Shown: positions 34,297-45,319 of the stretch, one piece after another
How the letters are laid out: each line of letters opens with the position of its first letter
How positions within the stretch are numbered: position 1 is the stretch's first letter
Assembly (NCBI RefSeq): GCF_013823385.1
Contig: NZ_PNMA01000017.1
Coordinates: forward strand, 1-64,000
Direction of reading: 5' to 3'
DNA: 64,000 nt
Origin: Hyphomonas sp.
GTDB taxonomy: Bacteria; Pseudomonadota; Alphaproteobacteria; Caulobacterales; Hyphomonadaceae
Made by a program: the position numbers and the translations under genes
The notes under the pieces: generated by a model
Database searches by the model: none
Told to the model about the DNA's origin: nothing
Seen by the model: the letters and a program-made list of their open reading frames with translations, nothing else

Positions 34297-34812
34297 TCAG
34301 CCCTGCGGTACCCTGCCCGGCAACACCGGCTCTGTCCACGGCTGGAAGCGGGTCACCACTTCCTGATAGACAGGCCGCTTGAAGGGCACAATCAGGTCCG
34401 GCGTTTCCTCCAGCCTTGCCCAGCGCCAGGCGTCAAATTCGGGCGTATGCCGGTCCAGGCGCACATCGCTGTCAGAGCCCTTGAAGCGGAAGGCGAACCA
34501 TTTCTGCCGCTGGCCGAGATAAGGGCCGGGCATCCGCTTCTTCAGGTCTGGCGGGAAATCATAATAGAGCCAGTCGCTGGTCTCTTCGAGCACATCGACG
34601 AGCTTGGCGGGCACGCCGATTTCCTCTTCCAGCTCGCGCAGGGCGCCGGTCAGGGGATCTTCGCCGGGGTCCACCCCGCCCTGCGGCATCTGCCACTGGA
34701 AGGGGCCGCGGCCATTGATACGGCGGCCGATGAACACATGCCCCGCCTTCGAGAACATGGCGAGGCCGACATTGGCGCGATAAAGCTGGGGATCGAGTCT
34801 GGGCTGGGTCAC
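34297..34812 (-). CDS. rppH: RNA pyrophosphohydrolase
   Basis: YRANVGLAMFSKAGHVFIGRR, WQMPQGGVDPGEDPLTGALRELEEEIG. Confidence 0.95.
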   Translation of the reverse strand: MTQPRLDPQLYRANVGLAMFSKAGHVFIGRRINGRGPFQWQMPQGGVDPGEDPLTGALRELEEEIGVPAKLVDVLEETSDWLYYDFPPDLKKRMPGPYLGQRQKWFAFRFKGSDSDVRLDRHTPEFDAWRWARLEETPDLIVPFKRPVYQEVVTRFQPWTEPVLPGRVPQG

Positions 34813-36110
34813 CCGCCGGTTTTTAGACCAGCCTTGCCTGCGCTGCCAGTGCGAAGCTCGCGGCGCTCGGCCAAAGGCGGGGCGGCAGGCTGTGCCGAGC
34901 GGGGCACGAGGGCAGATACCGGCGCCAGCACCAGGCCCTTTTCGTCCAGCGTGTCGATCCAGAGCGAGGCCGCTTCGATGGTCACCGGGAAGGCAAAGCC
35001 TGCCCCGATGGCGCCGCCATGCGTCCGGGCGAGGGTTTCAAGCTCCATGAACTCGGCGGCGATGTCCTGCGGGGACTGGCGGGTATCGACCGGGCCGGCC
35101 GCGCGCGCAAAGCGCAGGCCCTTGGTATCAGCCACCTGGCCGAAGAAGGCCTTGTGAACGCTGCCATCATCGATGAAGGCAAGGCCGCGCTCGGCCAGCA
35201 CATCGAAGATCGGCTCAATAGAGCCGGTATCGGCGCTGAACTTGGCGCCCTGATAATTGATGACGCCGAAATAGCCGCTGGCACGGCTCAGCACCTGGTT
35301 GAGCTTGGCAAGGTTTGCCTTCTTGTCGGCCCCGGCGATCAGCGTGTCCGGGTGCATCCGCATCCGGCCATATTCATAGGCCTCCATCGGCACTTCGATC
35401 AGCACTTCATGGCCATCTGCCCGGGCCATCTTGATCCAGTAATCAAGGCGGCTGGCATCGGGCGCAAAGGACAGGGTGACATCGGCCGGCAGCGCGTCAA
35501 TCGCCAGCTTGGTCTGGGTGGAGTTGATGCCAAGGCCGCCGATCACGAGCGAGACAACAGGGCGCCCCTCCGGATTGGAGAAGGGCCGGGCATAGATATC
35601 GGCAGGCGCCTTGCTGGCGGGCTTGGGCGCGGTCTCGGCAGTGTTGAGTTTGAGGGGCGTGCCGGTAGCCGCAGCCTCTGCAGGCGCGCCGGAAGACACT
35701 TCGCCGAAGGACTGGCCTGGCTGCACGAGGCGGCCATTGATCCGGATACCCGCCGCTGGCGCCACGATCGGGCCGCCCTGCCCGCCGGTGATGTCGATGC
35801 GCATGCCTTCGCCATCAAGCTCGGTATAGGCCAGGTCCATGCCCCCGGCGACCGGGTAGTCTGCCGGAACATAGTCTTCGTCATAATCGGCGGCGCGGAT
35901 GCCGGCAAAGGCAGCGCCTCTCTCATCGGCGTCGCCGGAGCTGGTTCCGAACAGCGAAATCGTCTGGCGAGGGCCAGCCGCGGTCGGGTCGGCCGTTATG
36001 TGGATGCCTGCGCCCAGCACGACGGCGAGACCGCCAAAGACGCTGAGGCTCATGCCAGCGTGCATGAGGCCGGTCTTCAGCGGTGACGGCTCTGACTGCC
36101 GGTAACCCAT
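34809..36110 (-). CDS. divergent polysaccharide deacetylase family protein
   Basis: PVVSLVIGGLGINSTQTKLAIDALPADVTLSFAPDA...EVLIEVPMEAYEYGRM. Confidence 0.88.
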   Translation of the reverse strand: MGYRQSEPSPLKTGLMHAGMSLSVFGGLAVVLGAGIHITADPTAAGPRQTISLFGTSSGDADERGAAFAGIRAADYDEDYVPADYPVAGGMDLAYTELDGEGMRIDITGGQGGPIVAPAAGIRINGRLVQPGQSFGEVSSGAPAEAAATGTPLKLNTAETAPKPASKAPADIYARPFSNPEGRPVVSLVIGGLGINSTQTKLAIDALPADVTLSFAPDASRLDYWIKMARADGHEVLIEVPMEAYEYGRMRMHPDTLIAGADKKANLAKLNQVLSRASGYFGVINYQGAKFSADTGSIEPIFDVLAERGLAFIDDGSVHKAFFGQVADTKGLRFARAAGPVDTRQSPQDIAAEFMELETLARTHGGAIGAGFAFPVTIEAASLWIDTLDEKGLVLAPVSALVPRSAQPAAPPLAERRELRTGSAGKAGLKTGG

Positions 36111-36237
36111 GTATCGACCTCGCGGAATTCTGATGGCTGCGGAAAAGCAGATTTCAGAATCGCCGCGCAGGGTTAACAGGAGGCAAACATATGCTTACCG
36201 CGCCCGAATGAATCGGGACTTTAAGCAGTGGAAATCG

Positions 36238-37602
36238 TTAACCAGCCTTATCAGCCTGCATGGCAAGGCGAGAAACGGCGGCCTTGCCCTCTTTCACCAG
36301 CTGCATCGCCCGCTCGAGTTGGAAGTCTTCGCCCTCATACCCTTCCGGCGGCTGTTCATCCGGCATGCGCAGCTTGGAACGCTCTGCACCAGACTCATTG
36401 GCCAGAGCATGGGGCAGATCTGCTTCGGAGAAGCGCTGGATACGGGCGAGTTCTTCCTCGGTCAGGCGCACCTGCGTGATCATGATGTCCGGCTCGATCC
36501 CGAGGGCCTGAATGGAGCGGCCCGCAGGCGTGTAATACCGGGCGGTGGTCAGGCGGATGGCGCCGCGCTCAGCCCCCAGGGGGATCACGGACTGGACCGA
36601 TCCCTTGCCGAAGCTGGTCGTCCCCACAACCAGGGCCCTGCCCCGGTCCTGCAGCGCGCCGGCGACAATCTCGGACGCCGAAGCCGAGCCGCCATTGATC
36701 AGCACGACCAGCGGAACGCCCTTGAACACTTCCGCCTTGGTGGCATTGCGGCGTTCAACGTCAATCGGCCGGCGCCCCTGGGTCGAGACAACCTCACCGC
36801 CAGCGAGGAAGAAGTCAGACACCTTCACCGCTTCGTCGAGCAGGCCGCCGCCATTATTGCGCAGATCCAGGACGATCCCCGCAGGCTTGGGGCCGATCTC
36901 GCGGCTGATCGCCTGCACGGCATCTTCAAGCAGGGTGCCGGTGCGCTCGTTGAAGGTGGAAACACGGATATAGGCGATGTCGCCCGGCTCTTTCTTCCAG
37001 GTGACGGATTTCTGCTGCACCACATCGCGCACCAGCTTCACCGGGAACGGGTCCACGCCTTCGCGCAGGATGGTGATCTCGATCTCGGTGCCCTTCTCGC
37101 CGCGCATTTCCTTGACCGCGTCGTTCAGCGTCTGGCCCATGATCGGCTTGCCATTGATGGCGGTGATGTAATCGCCCGGCTGGATGCCGGCGCGCTGGGC
37201 GGGGGTGTCGTCGATCGGGGAGATGACCTTCACGAAGCCATCTTCCATCGTCACTTCAATGCCAAGGCCGCCATACTCACCGGACGTCTGGACCTGAAGC
37301 GACCGGAAATCTTCCGGGTTCATATAGCTGGAGTGCGGGTCGAGCGAGGTCAGCATGCCGTTGATGGCCGACTCCATCGCTTCGCGCTCGTCGATCGGCA
37401 CGACATAATCCCGCTGCGCGCGCGCGAAGATTTCTGCGAACAGCTCGATCTGCTGATAGGTGGCAACGCGCGGGTCTTCAGGCGGCCGGGTGTCCTGCCC
37501 CTGAGGCCAGGCCATCGCCGCAAAACCCACCGCCAGCGCTCCCAGAACTCCACCCAGGGCCGTTCCGGTCAGCAATGAACGCATATTCCACTCCATCATC
37601 AT
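36238..37602 (-). CDS. ctpA: S41 family carboxy-terminal processing peptidase
   Basis: PDZ GGLGIEVTMEDGFVKVISPIDDTPAQRAGIQPGDYI, catalytic GSASASEIVAGALQD, FGKGSVQ; start among several ATGs uncertain. Confidence 0.94.
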   Translation of the reverse strand: MMMEWNMRSLLTGTALGGVLGALAVGFAAMAWPQGQDTRPPEDPRVATYQQIELFAEIFARAQRDYVVPIDEREAMESAINGMLTSLDPHSSYMNPEDFRSLQVQTSGEYGGLGIEVTMEDGFVKVISPIDDTPAQRAGIQPGDYITAINGKPIMGQTLNDAVKEMRGEKGTEIEITILREGVDPFPVKLVRDVVQQKSVTWKKEPGDIAYIRVSTFNERTGTLLEDAVQAISREIGPKPAGIVLDLRNNGGGLLDEAVKVSDFFLAGGEVVSTQGRRPIDVERRNATKAEVFKGVPLVVLINGGSASASEIVAGALQDRGRALVVGTTSFGKGSVQSVIPLGAERGAIRLTTARYYTPAGRSIQALGIEPDIMITQVRLTEEELARIQRFSEADLPHALANESGAERSKLRMPDEQPPEGYEGEDFQLERAMQLVKEGKAAVSRLAMQADKAG

Positions 37603-37616
37603 CCTCACACGGCGGA

Positions 37617-38837
37617 TCAGCCGCCACGCATCATCCACTCTGCAGGATTAAGCACCCTGTCGCCAAGCCTTAATTCCAGAGTGAGTTCCGGTGGCGGGTC
37701 GGTGCGATCAGGCATCAACCCCACCGGCTCACCGGCAGTAACAGACTGGCCTTCGGATACATAAATCCGGCTCATCCCCGTCAGAATAACATGATAGCCG
37801 TCGCTTGTACGGAGAATCAGCATCGAACCATAGCTACGGAAGGGCCGGGCATATTCGACGGTGCCACCCACCGGGGCGACAACCTGGGCTTCAGCGCGGG
37901 TTTCAAAACTCACCCATTCTGCAGTACTTCCGCCAGAAAGCTTGTCCCCGAAGCGGTTGCGCACATCGCCTGCGACTGGCTGGAGCAGGCTGCCGAGGGC
38001 GGCTTTTCCAAGCGGTTTTGACGAAGATTTGATCGGCGCGCTCTTGGTGCTGGGCGGGGCGGACTTCGGAGCCGGCTTCAGCGCGGCCAGTTGCGGGCGC
38101 TGTTTGGGCTTGATGCCGGGCGCGGCCGGGGCGCTGGATTCCAGCGCGGCCAGCAGGTCGCGCAGCGTATCGGCTTCCCGGCCAAGCTTTTCGGCTCTGG
38201 CCTTGAGGGCTGTGACATCGCCGGCAAGGCCCTCATACTGGCTGCGCTTGGCCGCGGCGAGACGCTCGATTTCCTCTTTTTTCAAGGCGATGGTGGCCTC
38301 GGCCGCGTCCAGGCGGGCCTGCTCGGTGCGGATCTGATCTTCCAGCCTGTTGAGCGCGGTGATCTCGCCGGAAATGCGCTGGGCGCGGGCATTGAGTTCG
38401 GGCAGCGTTGCCTGCATCAGCACGGCGCGGCGGATGGCGGTGCCGGACTGGCCGGGCGAGACCACCAGCGCAGGCGGGCGGCGCCGGTTGGCGGCGGCGA
38501 GCGCGGCGATCAGATCCTCATAAGCGCCTTCATTTTCAAGGAGTTGAGCCGAAGCCTTCTCCCGTTTGACCGACAGGTCGATCAGCGCCTTTTCTGCCGA
38601 GACGGCCTGCTCCTCCCGGCGGAGGGCTTCGGCGGCAGCGGCGAGAAGATCCTGGTCCAGCGATTTGAGATCGCGGACGGTGGTTTCGCCAGTAGACTGA
38701 AGTTGTTCGAGTTTCTGTTCGGCAGCGCGCTTTTCCTTTTCCAGCGCCTCCAGATCCTGCCGCGTGTAGGTGTCCGGCCCCGCAGCAGTCAGCGCGAGCG
38801 CGAGGCAGGAAAGGACAAGCGGTCGGAAAAATCGCAT
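37617..38837 (-). CDS. murein hydrolase activator EnvC-like (coiled coil + LytM-type peptidase domain)
   Basis: Signal peptide, long coiled coil, C-terminal EVQAQVVAPVGGTVEYARPFRSYGSMLILRTSDGYHVILTGM. Confidence 0.9.
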   Translation of the reverse strand: MRFFRPLVLSCLALALTAAGPDTYTRQDLEALEKEKRAAEQKLEQLQSTGETTVRDLKSLDQDLLAAAAEALRREEQAVSAEKALIDLSVKREKASAQLLENEGAYEDLIAALAAANRRRPPALVVSPGQSGTAIRRAVLMQATLPELNARAQRISGEITALNRLEDQIRTEQARLDAAEATIALKKEEIERLAAAKRSQYEGLAGDVTALKARAEKLGREADTLRDLLAALESSAPAAPGIKPKQRPQLAALKPAPKSAPPSTKSAPIKSSSKPLGKAALGSLLQPVAGDVRNRFGDKLSGGSTAEWVSFETRAEAQVVAPVGGTVEYARPFRSYGSMLILRTSDGYHVILTGMSRIYVSEGQSVTAGEPVGLMPDRTDPPPELTLELRLGDRVLNPAEWMMRGG

Positions 38838-38873
38838 GGCGCCAGAAATGCGCCAGGAGGCGTCACTTTGACG

Positions 38874-39446
38874 TTAATCGCGGGCCTTTCCGGGGAGTTT
38901 CGCCGCCAGAGCCGCGCCAAGCGCGGTCAACTCCCGATCAATCAGGGACAAAAAGAGGACAAATCCGGACACATCGAACGCCGGATGGGTCAAAAGCAGA
39001 TGGCGAATGACATCCACCGCCACCCGGGCGAATGCGGCGGGGTTTTCCGGCACCGCAAAGCCGAGCCCATGAACGGCGGCATTGCGCATGGCCACAAGCT
39101 CCTCAAGCCCGCGCACCTGCGCGCCGGTAAGGTCCAGCCGTTCAGGTGTGTTGAGATGTTCCGAGGATCTTGCCCGGCGCAGCAGCAGGGCAATGGGCGC
39201 CACCCGGTCTGACTGGGAGGGGTTGCCGACATCCTCCGGCCGGGCCGAAGCATAGCCCGAAAGCGCGGCGACGAGCGCGGCCTGCAGCGCGCTGACGAGG
39301 CCCAGCGCCACCCAGCGCCAGCGCTCTGGCTGGGTGTCTGTTCCGGCAAGCTCCCGGCCGGCCAGGCGCAACGCCTCGAGGGCTGCCTCAAGCGCGTCGG
39401 CGATCCTGGTTTCCGGATCGGGGCTGAACTGGCGATCTGTATCCAT
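38874..39446 (-). CDS. hypothetical protein with HEPN-like motif (MRNAAVHG)
   Basis: All-helical 190-aa composition; RWVALGLVSALQAALVAAL and LEELVAMRNAAVHGLG (R-x4-H). Confidence 0.6.
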   Translation of the reverse strand: MDTDRQFSPDPETRIADALEAALEALRLAGRELAGTDTQPERWRWVALGLVSALQAALVAALSGYASARPEDVGNPSQSDRVAPIALLLRRARSSEHLNTPERLDLTGAQVRGLEELVAMRNAAVHGLGFAVPENPAAFARVAVDVIRHLLLTHPAFDVSGFVLFLSLIDRELTALGAALAAKLPGKARD

Positions 39447-39601
39447 CAGGCCCCCTGAGTTGCAGGCTCACGCCCGCCTCGCAAGCCCTCCTGCGAAACT
39501 GGCTGAGACGAGGCCGATCGTTTCCCTGCCCTGCGCACATCCAGCCGGAACCCTGAAGGACTTCAGACGTTGGAACGGCAAGAGAAAACAAGGAGTTCCC
39601 G

Positions 39602-39898
39602 ATGAAGCACATTTCCGCCGCCCTGATTGCCGCCGCCCTCGCCGCCCCGGTTCCGTTTGCCCTGGCCCAGTCTGGCGGCGCAGAGACGATCAGCCGCGAG
39701 CAGGCGATCGACATCGCCAGCCAGAAGGGCATGGTGCATGTGCTCGAGATCGAGCTGGATGATGGCGAATGGGAAATCGAAGGCTGCACGGCCGACGGGC
39801 GCGAAGTGGAAATCGACGTTCACAGCCGCACCGGAGAGATACTCAAATACGATCTTGATCGTGACACGGATGATGATTGCCTGCGCGTGATGCGCTAG
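39602..39898 (+). CDS. PepSY domain-containing periplasmic protein
   Basis: Signal peptide MKHISAALIAAALAAPVPFALAQ; MVHVLEIELDDGEWEIEGCTADGREVEIDVHSRTGEIL. Confidence 0.88.
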   Translation: MKHISAALIAAALAAPVPFALAQSGGAETISREQAIDIASQKGMVHVLEIELDDGEWEIEGCTADGREVEIDVHSRTGEILKYDLDRDTDDDCLRVMR

Positions 39899-39925
39899 AC
39901 GCGGGCCGCGCTATTCAAACAGAGC

Positions 39926-39957
39926 AAGGCGCAGGGGAACCCCTCTGCGCCTTTTGC
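39926..39957 (+). terminator. putative terminator after PepSY gene
   Basis: aaggcgcaggggaacccctctgcgcctttt. Confidence 0.75.
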
Positions 39958-39966
39958 GTTGCCGGC

Positions 39967-40509
39967 TCAGCCGCCGCGGCGGGCGCGCCAATCCTCTGCC
40001 GATTGGCCGTAGATGTCCCAGACCACATCCTTGAAGGGCGGCGGCGCGGGCACCGTGCGCAGCTTGCGGGAGCCCAGACGCTCCGCGACGCGGATCGAGG
40101 GCGCGTTTTCCGCTTCAATACAGTGGATGATGTCCTGCCAACCGAGGACGTCCACCGCATAGTCCATCGCGGCCGAGGCGCCTTCCACGGCATATCCCCT
40201 GCCCCAGGCCGATTTCACCAGGCCCCAGCCGACCTCTGTGCCCGGCCAGCCTTCAGGCTGCCACGGCCCGAGCCGGCCGATCCACTGGCCGGTTTCCTTC
40301 TCGATCACCGAGAACATGGAAAAGCCCCGGATGGTCCACGCGCCGGTGATGGTGCAGAGGGCACGCCAGACGCTTTCGCGCGGCTGCACCCCGCCGATGA
40401 AGCGCGCCGCTTCCGGGTCTGCCGCCAGCGCGCAGAAGCCGTCAAAGTCTTCCGCCTGCGGAGGGCGCAGGATCAGGCGCGGGGTTTCGAGGACGGGCCC
40501 TATCGGCAT
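39967..40509 (-). CDS. GNAT family N-acetyltransferase (RimJ/RimL-type)
   Basis: LETPRLILRPPQAEDFDGFCAL...GWGLVKSAWGRGYAVEGASAAMDYAV. Confidence 0.92.
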   Translation of the reverse strand: MPIGPVLETPRLILRPPQAEDFDGFCALAADPEAARFIGGVQPRESVWRALCTITGAWTIRGFSMFSVIEKETGQWIGRLGPWQPEGWPGTEVGWGLVKSAWGRGYAVEGASAAMDYAVDVLGWQDIIHCIEAENAPSIRVAERLGSRKLRTVPAPPPFKDVVWDIYGQSAEDWRARRGG

Positions 40510-40513
40510 CGCG

Positions 40514-40816
40514 TCAGACTTTCCGGGACTGCATTACTTCGTGGGCCTGCAGGTTGCGCTCAACCACAGAGACGGCGGCCAGCGCCGCGCGCCAGGGGAT
40601 CATGTGCGGCCGGGCGAAATGGTCTTCCAGCGCCTGCCAGCTTTCCCAGCGCTCGAGAACGCGCATCAGGCAGGGATCAGCCACATCGAGCGCGTAAGTG
40701 TAGGCAAGGCAGCCAGGCTCGGCCCGGCTGGCACTCATCTGGGCGAAGGCCGCGTCGCGGATGCAAGGGAAATCTCCCGCATCCGCAAACCGCACATAGC
40801 CTTCGACTATGATCAT
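40514..40816 (-). CDS. antibiotic biosynthesis monooxygenase (putative quinol monooxygenase)
   Basis: EPGCLAYTYALDVADPCLMRVLERWESWQALEDHFARPH. Confidence 0.85.
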   Translation of the reverse strand: MIIVEGYVRFADAGDFPCIRDAAFAQMSASRAEPGCLAYTYALDVADPCLMRVLERWESWQALEDHFARPHMIPWRAALAAVSVVERNLQAHEVMQSRKV

Positions 40817-40824
40817 CGCGGGGC

Positions 40825-41934
<1,110 letters not shown>

Positions 41935-42708
41935 TCAGTCGCGCGAGAGCAGCGACATCAGGATCGTGAACATGTTGTAGAACATGATGAAGAAGTTGAG
42001 AGCGCCCCAGTTCGTCATCACGGCGAGGGAGCGGGTGTTTCCCTCATTGGCGAAGTAGCCCTCTTTCAGTTCCTGCGTCTGGAAGGCAACGAGCACGCCA
42101 GAGATGCCGAGCACGGCGACCTGGACGATGACTTCGAACATGCCCGAAGGCGGGAACAGGAAGCTCAGCAGCGAGATACCCACCACGCCCCACAGCGCGA
42201 AGACGGCGATGATGCCGATCGGGCGGAGGTTTGTCTTGGTGGTGTAGCCGAACAGGCTGAGCGCGCCGAAGGCAGAGGCCGTCAGCAGGAAGGCTTTCGT
42301 CATCGTCGTGAAGGTGACGTTGAGCGCCGCGCCGCCCCGTGTGGTCACGCCGGTCTGCGCGGCCGCCATGGCCACCCAGATGGACAGACAGACGCCGAGC
42401 ATGACCACGATGGTCCAGTAAAGAATACCGGTTGCCAGCGGGGACGGGTTCCGCATCAGGAAGGCTGAGCCCAGGATCAGCGCCAGCGGGCCGAACTGGA
42501 ACAGGTAGAAGAGTGGCGTGCCGAGAAGCAACTGCGTCAGGCCAGGCACGAGGCCCGAACCGACGAGGAAGGCAACGCCGCCAGACAGAGCGATGCCGAG
42601 CGCAAGCTTCTGATATACACCCAGCATGAAGGTCCGCAGACCAACATTGACTGAGGTGTCCATCGAGCGAACATCGACCGCGCCGAAGCCCCGGTTGAAT
42701 TCGTTCAT
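41935..42708 (-). CDS. Bax inhibitor-1/YccA family membrane protein
   Basis: 7 TM segments; FMLGVYQKLALGIALSGG..., NWGALNFFIMFYNMFTILMSLLSRD; start trimmed to MNEFNRGFGA. Confidence 0.93.
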   Translation of the reverse strand: MNEFNRGFGAVDVRSMDTSVNVGLRTFMLGVYQKLALGIALSGGVAFLVGSGLVPGLTQLLLGTPLFYLFQFGPLALILGSAFLMRNPSPLATGILYWTIVVMLGVCLSIWVAMAAAQTGVTTRGGAALNVTFTTMTKAFLLTASAFGALSLFGYTTKTNLRPIGIIAVFALWGVVGISLLSFLFPPSGMFEVIVQVAVLGISGVLVAFQTQELKEGYFANEGNTRSLAVMTNWGALNFFIMFYNMFTILMSLLSRD

Positions 42709-43086
42709 GATTTTCAAGTCCTTTCTTGTGAACCCGGCAACCCGAGGGTGCCGTTCACTGCTGAATATGGGCATTTCGCCTTCGCTCCGCAACAAAAACC
42801 GGGATGAAGCGTTCAGTTTAGCAATTGCGCAGGCACACCAACTCTTCCGGACGGGGCTCTATCGGCAATAAACCAAAAGTATTTATTGTAATGATGCTTG
42901 ATGTATTGAAATATAATATGTCTAGATTTTGATTTTTATTTCAATGCCTCAATCCATCCCGATTTTGTCCAAATGTAGCCGTGCCCGCCATTTAAGTATC
43001 ATTGACTCGGCACGGGCGAGGGTTAAACCTCTCCGTGTGGAGAACCTCCATCAGGAGGCGTTCCATCAAATGAGAAGGGGAAACTC

Positions 43087-43419
43087 ATGGCTGATGCTTC
43101 TGCTTATGCTGAGAACATCAAGAAATACAGTAAAGGGTACAATCAGGCGGCTGCCGAGAAGATTGTAGGCCATCTGGGGATCGCGCTGCGCAACAAGGAC
43201 AGCTCGATCGTCGCCTGCACGGACTCGGGCGAACTTGACCGTGTGCGTGAGAAATGGTGCCGCGGAAAGCTGGGTCTGGCGCACAAGCAGCAGGAGCTCG
43301 ATGCCGCGATCCAGTCCGTCTGCGAAACGATGAAGGCCGAAGGGGGCCAGAAATCGCGCGTGACCTTTTATTATCTCCTGGCGGAGCATTTCGGCCGCCT
43401 GGAGGCTCTTTCCGGTTGA
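43087..43419 (+). CDS. DUF2853 family protein
   Basis: YAENIKKYSKGYNQAAAEKIVGHLGIALRNKDSSIVACTDSGELDRVREKW. Confidence 0.9.
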   Translation: MADASAYAENIKKYSKGYNQAAAEKIVGHLGIALRNKDSSIVACTDSGELDRVREKWCRGKLGLAHKQQELDAAIQSVCETMKAEGGQKSRVTFYYLLAEHFGRLEALSG

Positions 43420-43492
43420 AATCCTGACTGAAAAGCCCGCCCGGCCACCGGCGCGGCTTTTCATGACCGGAGCAGTGTGGTGAACAGGCGGA

Positions 43493-44053
43493 ATGTACCG
43501 CTTGTTCGCTGCCCTTCCCGTTCCGCCGGAGATATCGGCACCCCTGCGCAAGCTGCAGAAGGATCTGCCCGGCGCCAGCTGGCGGCCGGAAGAGAATTTC
43601 CATGTGACGCTGTGTTTCTATGGTGAGCTTTCCGAGAATCAGGCCCGCGATCTGGACGAGCTACTGGCCGAGATCGAGGCGGACGCCTTTGACCTGCGCG
43701 TAGAAGGCATGGGCTGGTTTGGCCGGCGCGAACCGAGCGCCGTCTGGGCCCGGATCGGCGAGAGCGACGAACTGCGCGCGCTGGCCAGCCAGTGCGAACG
43801 CGCCGCGCGCCGGCTTGGCATCCCGCTCGAGAAGCATCCCTTCACGCCGCATATCACGCTGGCTTATCTGCACGGCACACCGCTCGACACGGTGAGGGAC
43901 TGGACAGAGGCCCACCAGGCCCATCGCAGCGCGCCCTTCCGCGCCCGCCTGTTCCATCTCTATGCCAGCGTGCCCCGCCGCAGCGGCGGCCCGTCCCGCT
44001 ACGACCCCATGGCCGACTACCCCCTGCGCGACCTGCACGCCGGCTTCGACTGA
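43493..44053 (+). CDS. thpR: RNA 2',3'-cyclic phosphodiesterase (2H superfamily)
   Basis: MYRLFAALPVPPEISAPL, two H-x-T/S motifs: FHVTLCFYGEL and FTPHITLAYL. Confidence 0.94.
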   Translation: MYRLFAALPVPPEISAPLRKLQKDLPGASWRPEENFHVTLCFYGELSENQARDLDELLAEIEADAFDLRVEGMGWFGRREPSAVWARIGESDELRALASQCERAARRLGIPLEKHPFTPHITLAYLHGTPLDTVRDWTEAHQAHRSAPFRARLFHLYASVPRRSGGPSRYDPMADYPLRDLHAGFD

Positions 44054-44118
44054 ACAAACGGCGCTTGGCCGGACTCGACCTCCTCGCAACCGGTTGTGCT
44101 GTAAAGGCGCGCAAACAT

Positions 44119-44140
44119 CCTGATCCGTTCCCGGATCAGG
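44119..44140. terminator. perfect hairpin in the convergent thpR/acyl-CoA dehydrogenase gap
   Basis: cctgatccg-ttcc-cggatcagg; no T-run, so terminator role is uncertain. Confidence 0.4.
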
Positions 44141-44146
44141 ACGCCC

Positions 44147-45319
44147 TTAATGCCCGGCCTTGAGTTGGGCTGACTTGATCTTCTTGGCGAGCGACCATTT
44201 GTGTACCTCGGTCGGACCATCATAGATCCGGAAGGCGCGCACTTCGCGGAACAGCTGTTCAACAATCGTGTCGCGCGAAACACCCAGCCCGCCCATCACC
44301 TGCACGCACCGGTCAGCCACCCGGAACAGCGCCTCGGAAACGGCCACCTTCGCCATAGAGCTTTCGACATTGCCATTCTCGCCCGCGTCGAGCGCATCTG
44401 CGCACCAGTCGATCATCAGCTCGGCCTGCTTCAGCTCGATCTGGTTTTCCGCCAGCATGAAGCCAACGCCCTCATGATCGATCAGCAACTTTCCGAAAGC
44501 CTTCCGTGTGCAGGCATAATCCGTGGCAATCTCCTGCGCCCGCGTCGCCACACCGTGCCAGCGCATGCAATGGGAAAGCCGCGCCGGCGCGAGGCGGATC
44601 TGCGCATAGCGAAACCCCTCGCCGGGGTTGCCCAGCATGTCCGCCTGCGGAACACGCAAATTCTCGATCATCACCTGCGCGTGGCCGCCCGGCATGGAGC
44701 TGTCGATGGTATCGAGCAGGCGCTCGATGCGGATCGCCGGGTTCGGCAGGTCCACAAGGAACATGCACGCGCCCTCTTCTGCCTTCGCCATCACGATGCC
44801 GACCGAGGCCCCGTCCGCCCCGGTGATGAAGGTCTTGCGGCCATTGATCACCCAATGGTCCCCGTCCTTCACGGCGGTCGTCTTCATCATCGATGGGTCA
44901 GACCCTGCCCCGTCTTCACCCGCAGGCTCTGTCATGAAAAAAGCCGAGCGCGCCTCACCTGAGACCAGCGGTTCCAGAAAGCGCGCCCGCTGCGCATCGG
45001 TCGCCACCTTGCCCAGCAGGAACATGTTGCCTTCGTCCGGCGCGCCAGTATTGCAGGCCACGGGCCCAAGCGGAGACAGCCCCGTCTTCTTCAGCACATG
45101 CGCGGTGCCCCGCTGCGAGAGATGGCTTTGATCGGGCAGGATGTGCGGCGTCATCACGCCGGCGGCCCGGGCCTTTTCCCGCAGCTCCACCACCAGCTCC
45201 GGTGAGGGGCCATGTTCTTCCAGACGCGGGTCGCGCTCATATGTGGCCACCACTTCGCGCACGAACTTCTCGACGCGTTCGCCAATCTCGATGGCGAGGG
45301 CCTGATCGGGGTAAGACAT
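44147..45319 (-). CDS. acyl-CoA dehydrogenase family protein
   Basis: FFMTEPAGEDGAGSDPSMMKTTAVKDGDHWVINGRKTFITGA; C-terminal CVQVMGGLGVSRDTIVEQLFREVRAFRIYDGPTEVHKWSLAKKI. Confidence 0.95.
   Translation of the reverse strand: MSYPDQALAIEIGERVEKFVREVVATYERDPRLEEHGPSPELVVELREKARAAGVMTPHILPDQSHLSQRGTAHVLKKTGLSPLGPVACNTGAPDEGNMFLLGKVATDAQRARFLEPLVSGEARSAFFMTEPAGEDGAGSDPSMMKTTAVKDGDHWVINGRKTFITGADGASVGIVMAKAEEGACMFLVDLPNPAIRIERLLDTIDSSMPGGHAQVMIENLRVPQADMLGNPGEGFRYAQIRLAPARLSHCMRWHGVATRAQEIATDYACTRKAFGKLLIDHEGVGFMLAENQIELKQAELMIDWCADALDAGENGNVESSMAKVAVSEALFRVADRCVQVMGGLGVSRDTIVEQLFREVRAFRIYDGPTEVHKWSLAKKIKSAQLKAGH

Noticed and set aside
36109-37578. 489-aa plus-strand ORF opposite ctpA
   Set aside because: Antisense shadow of ctpA
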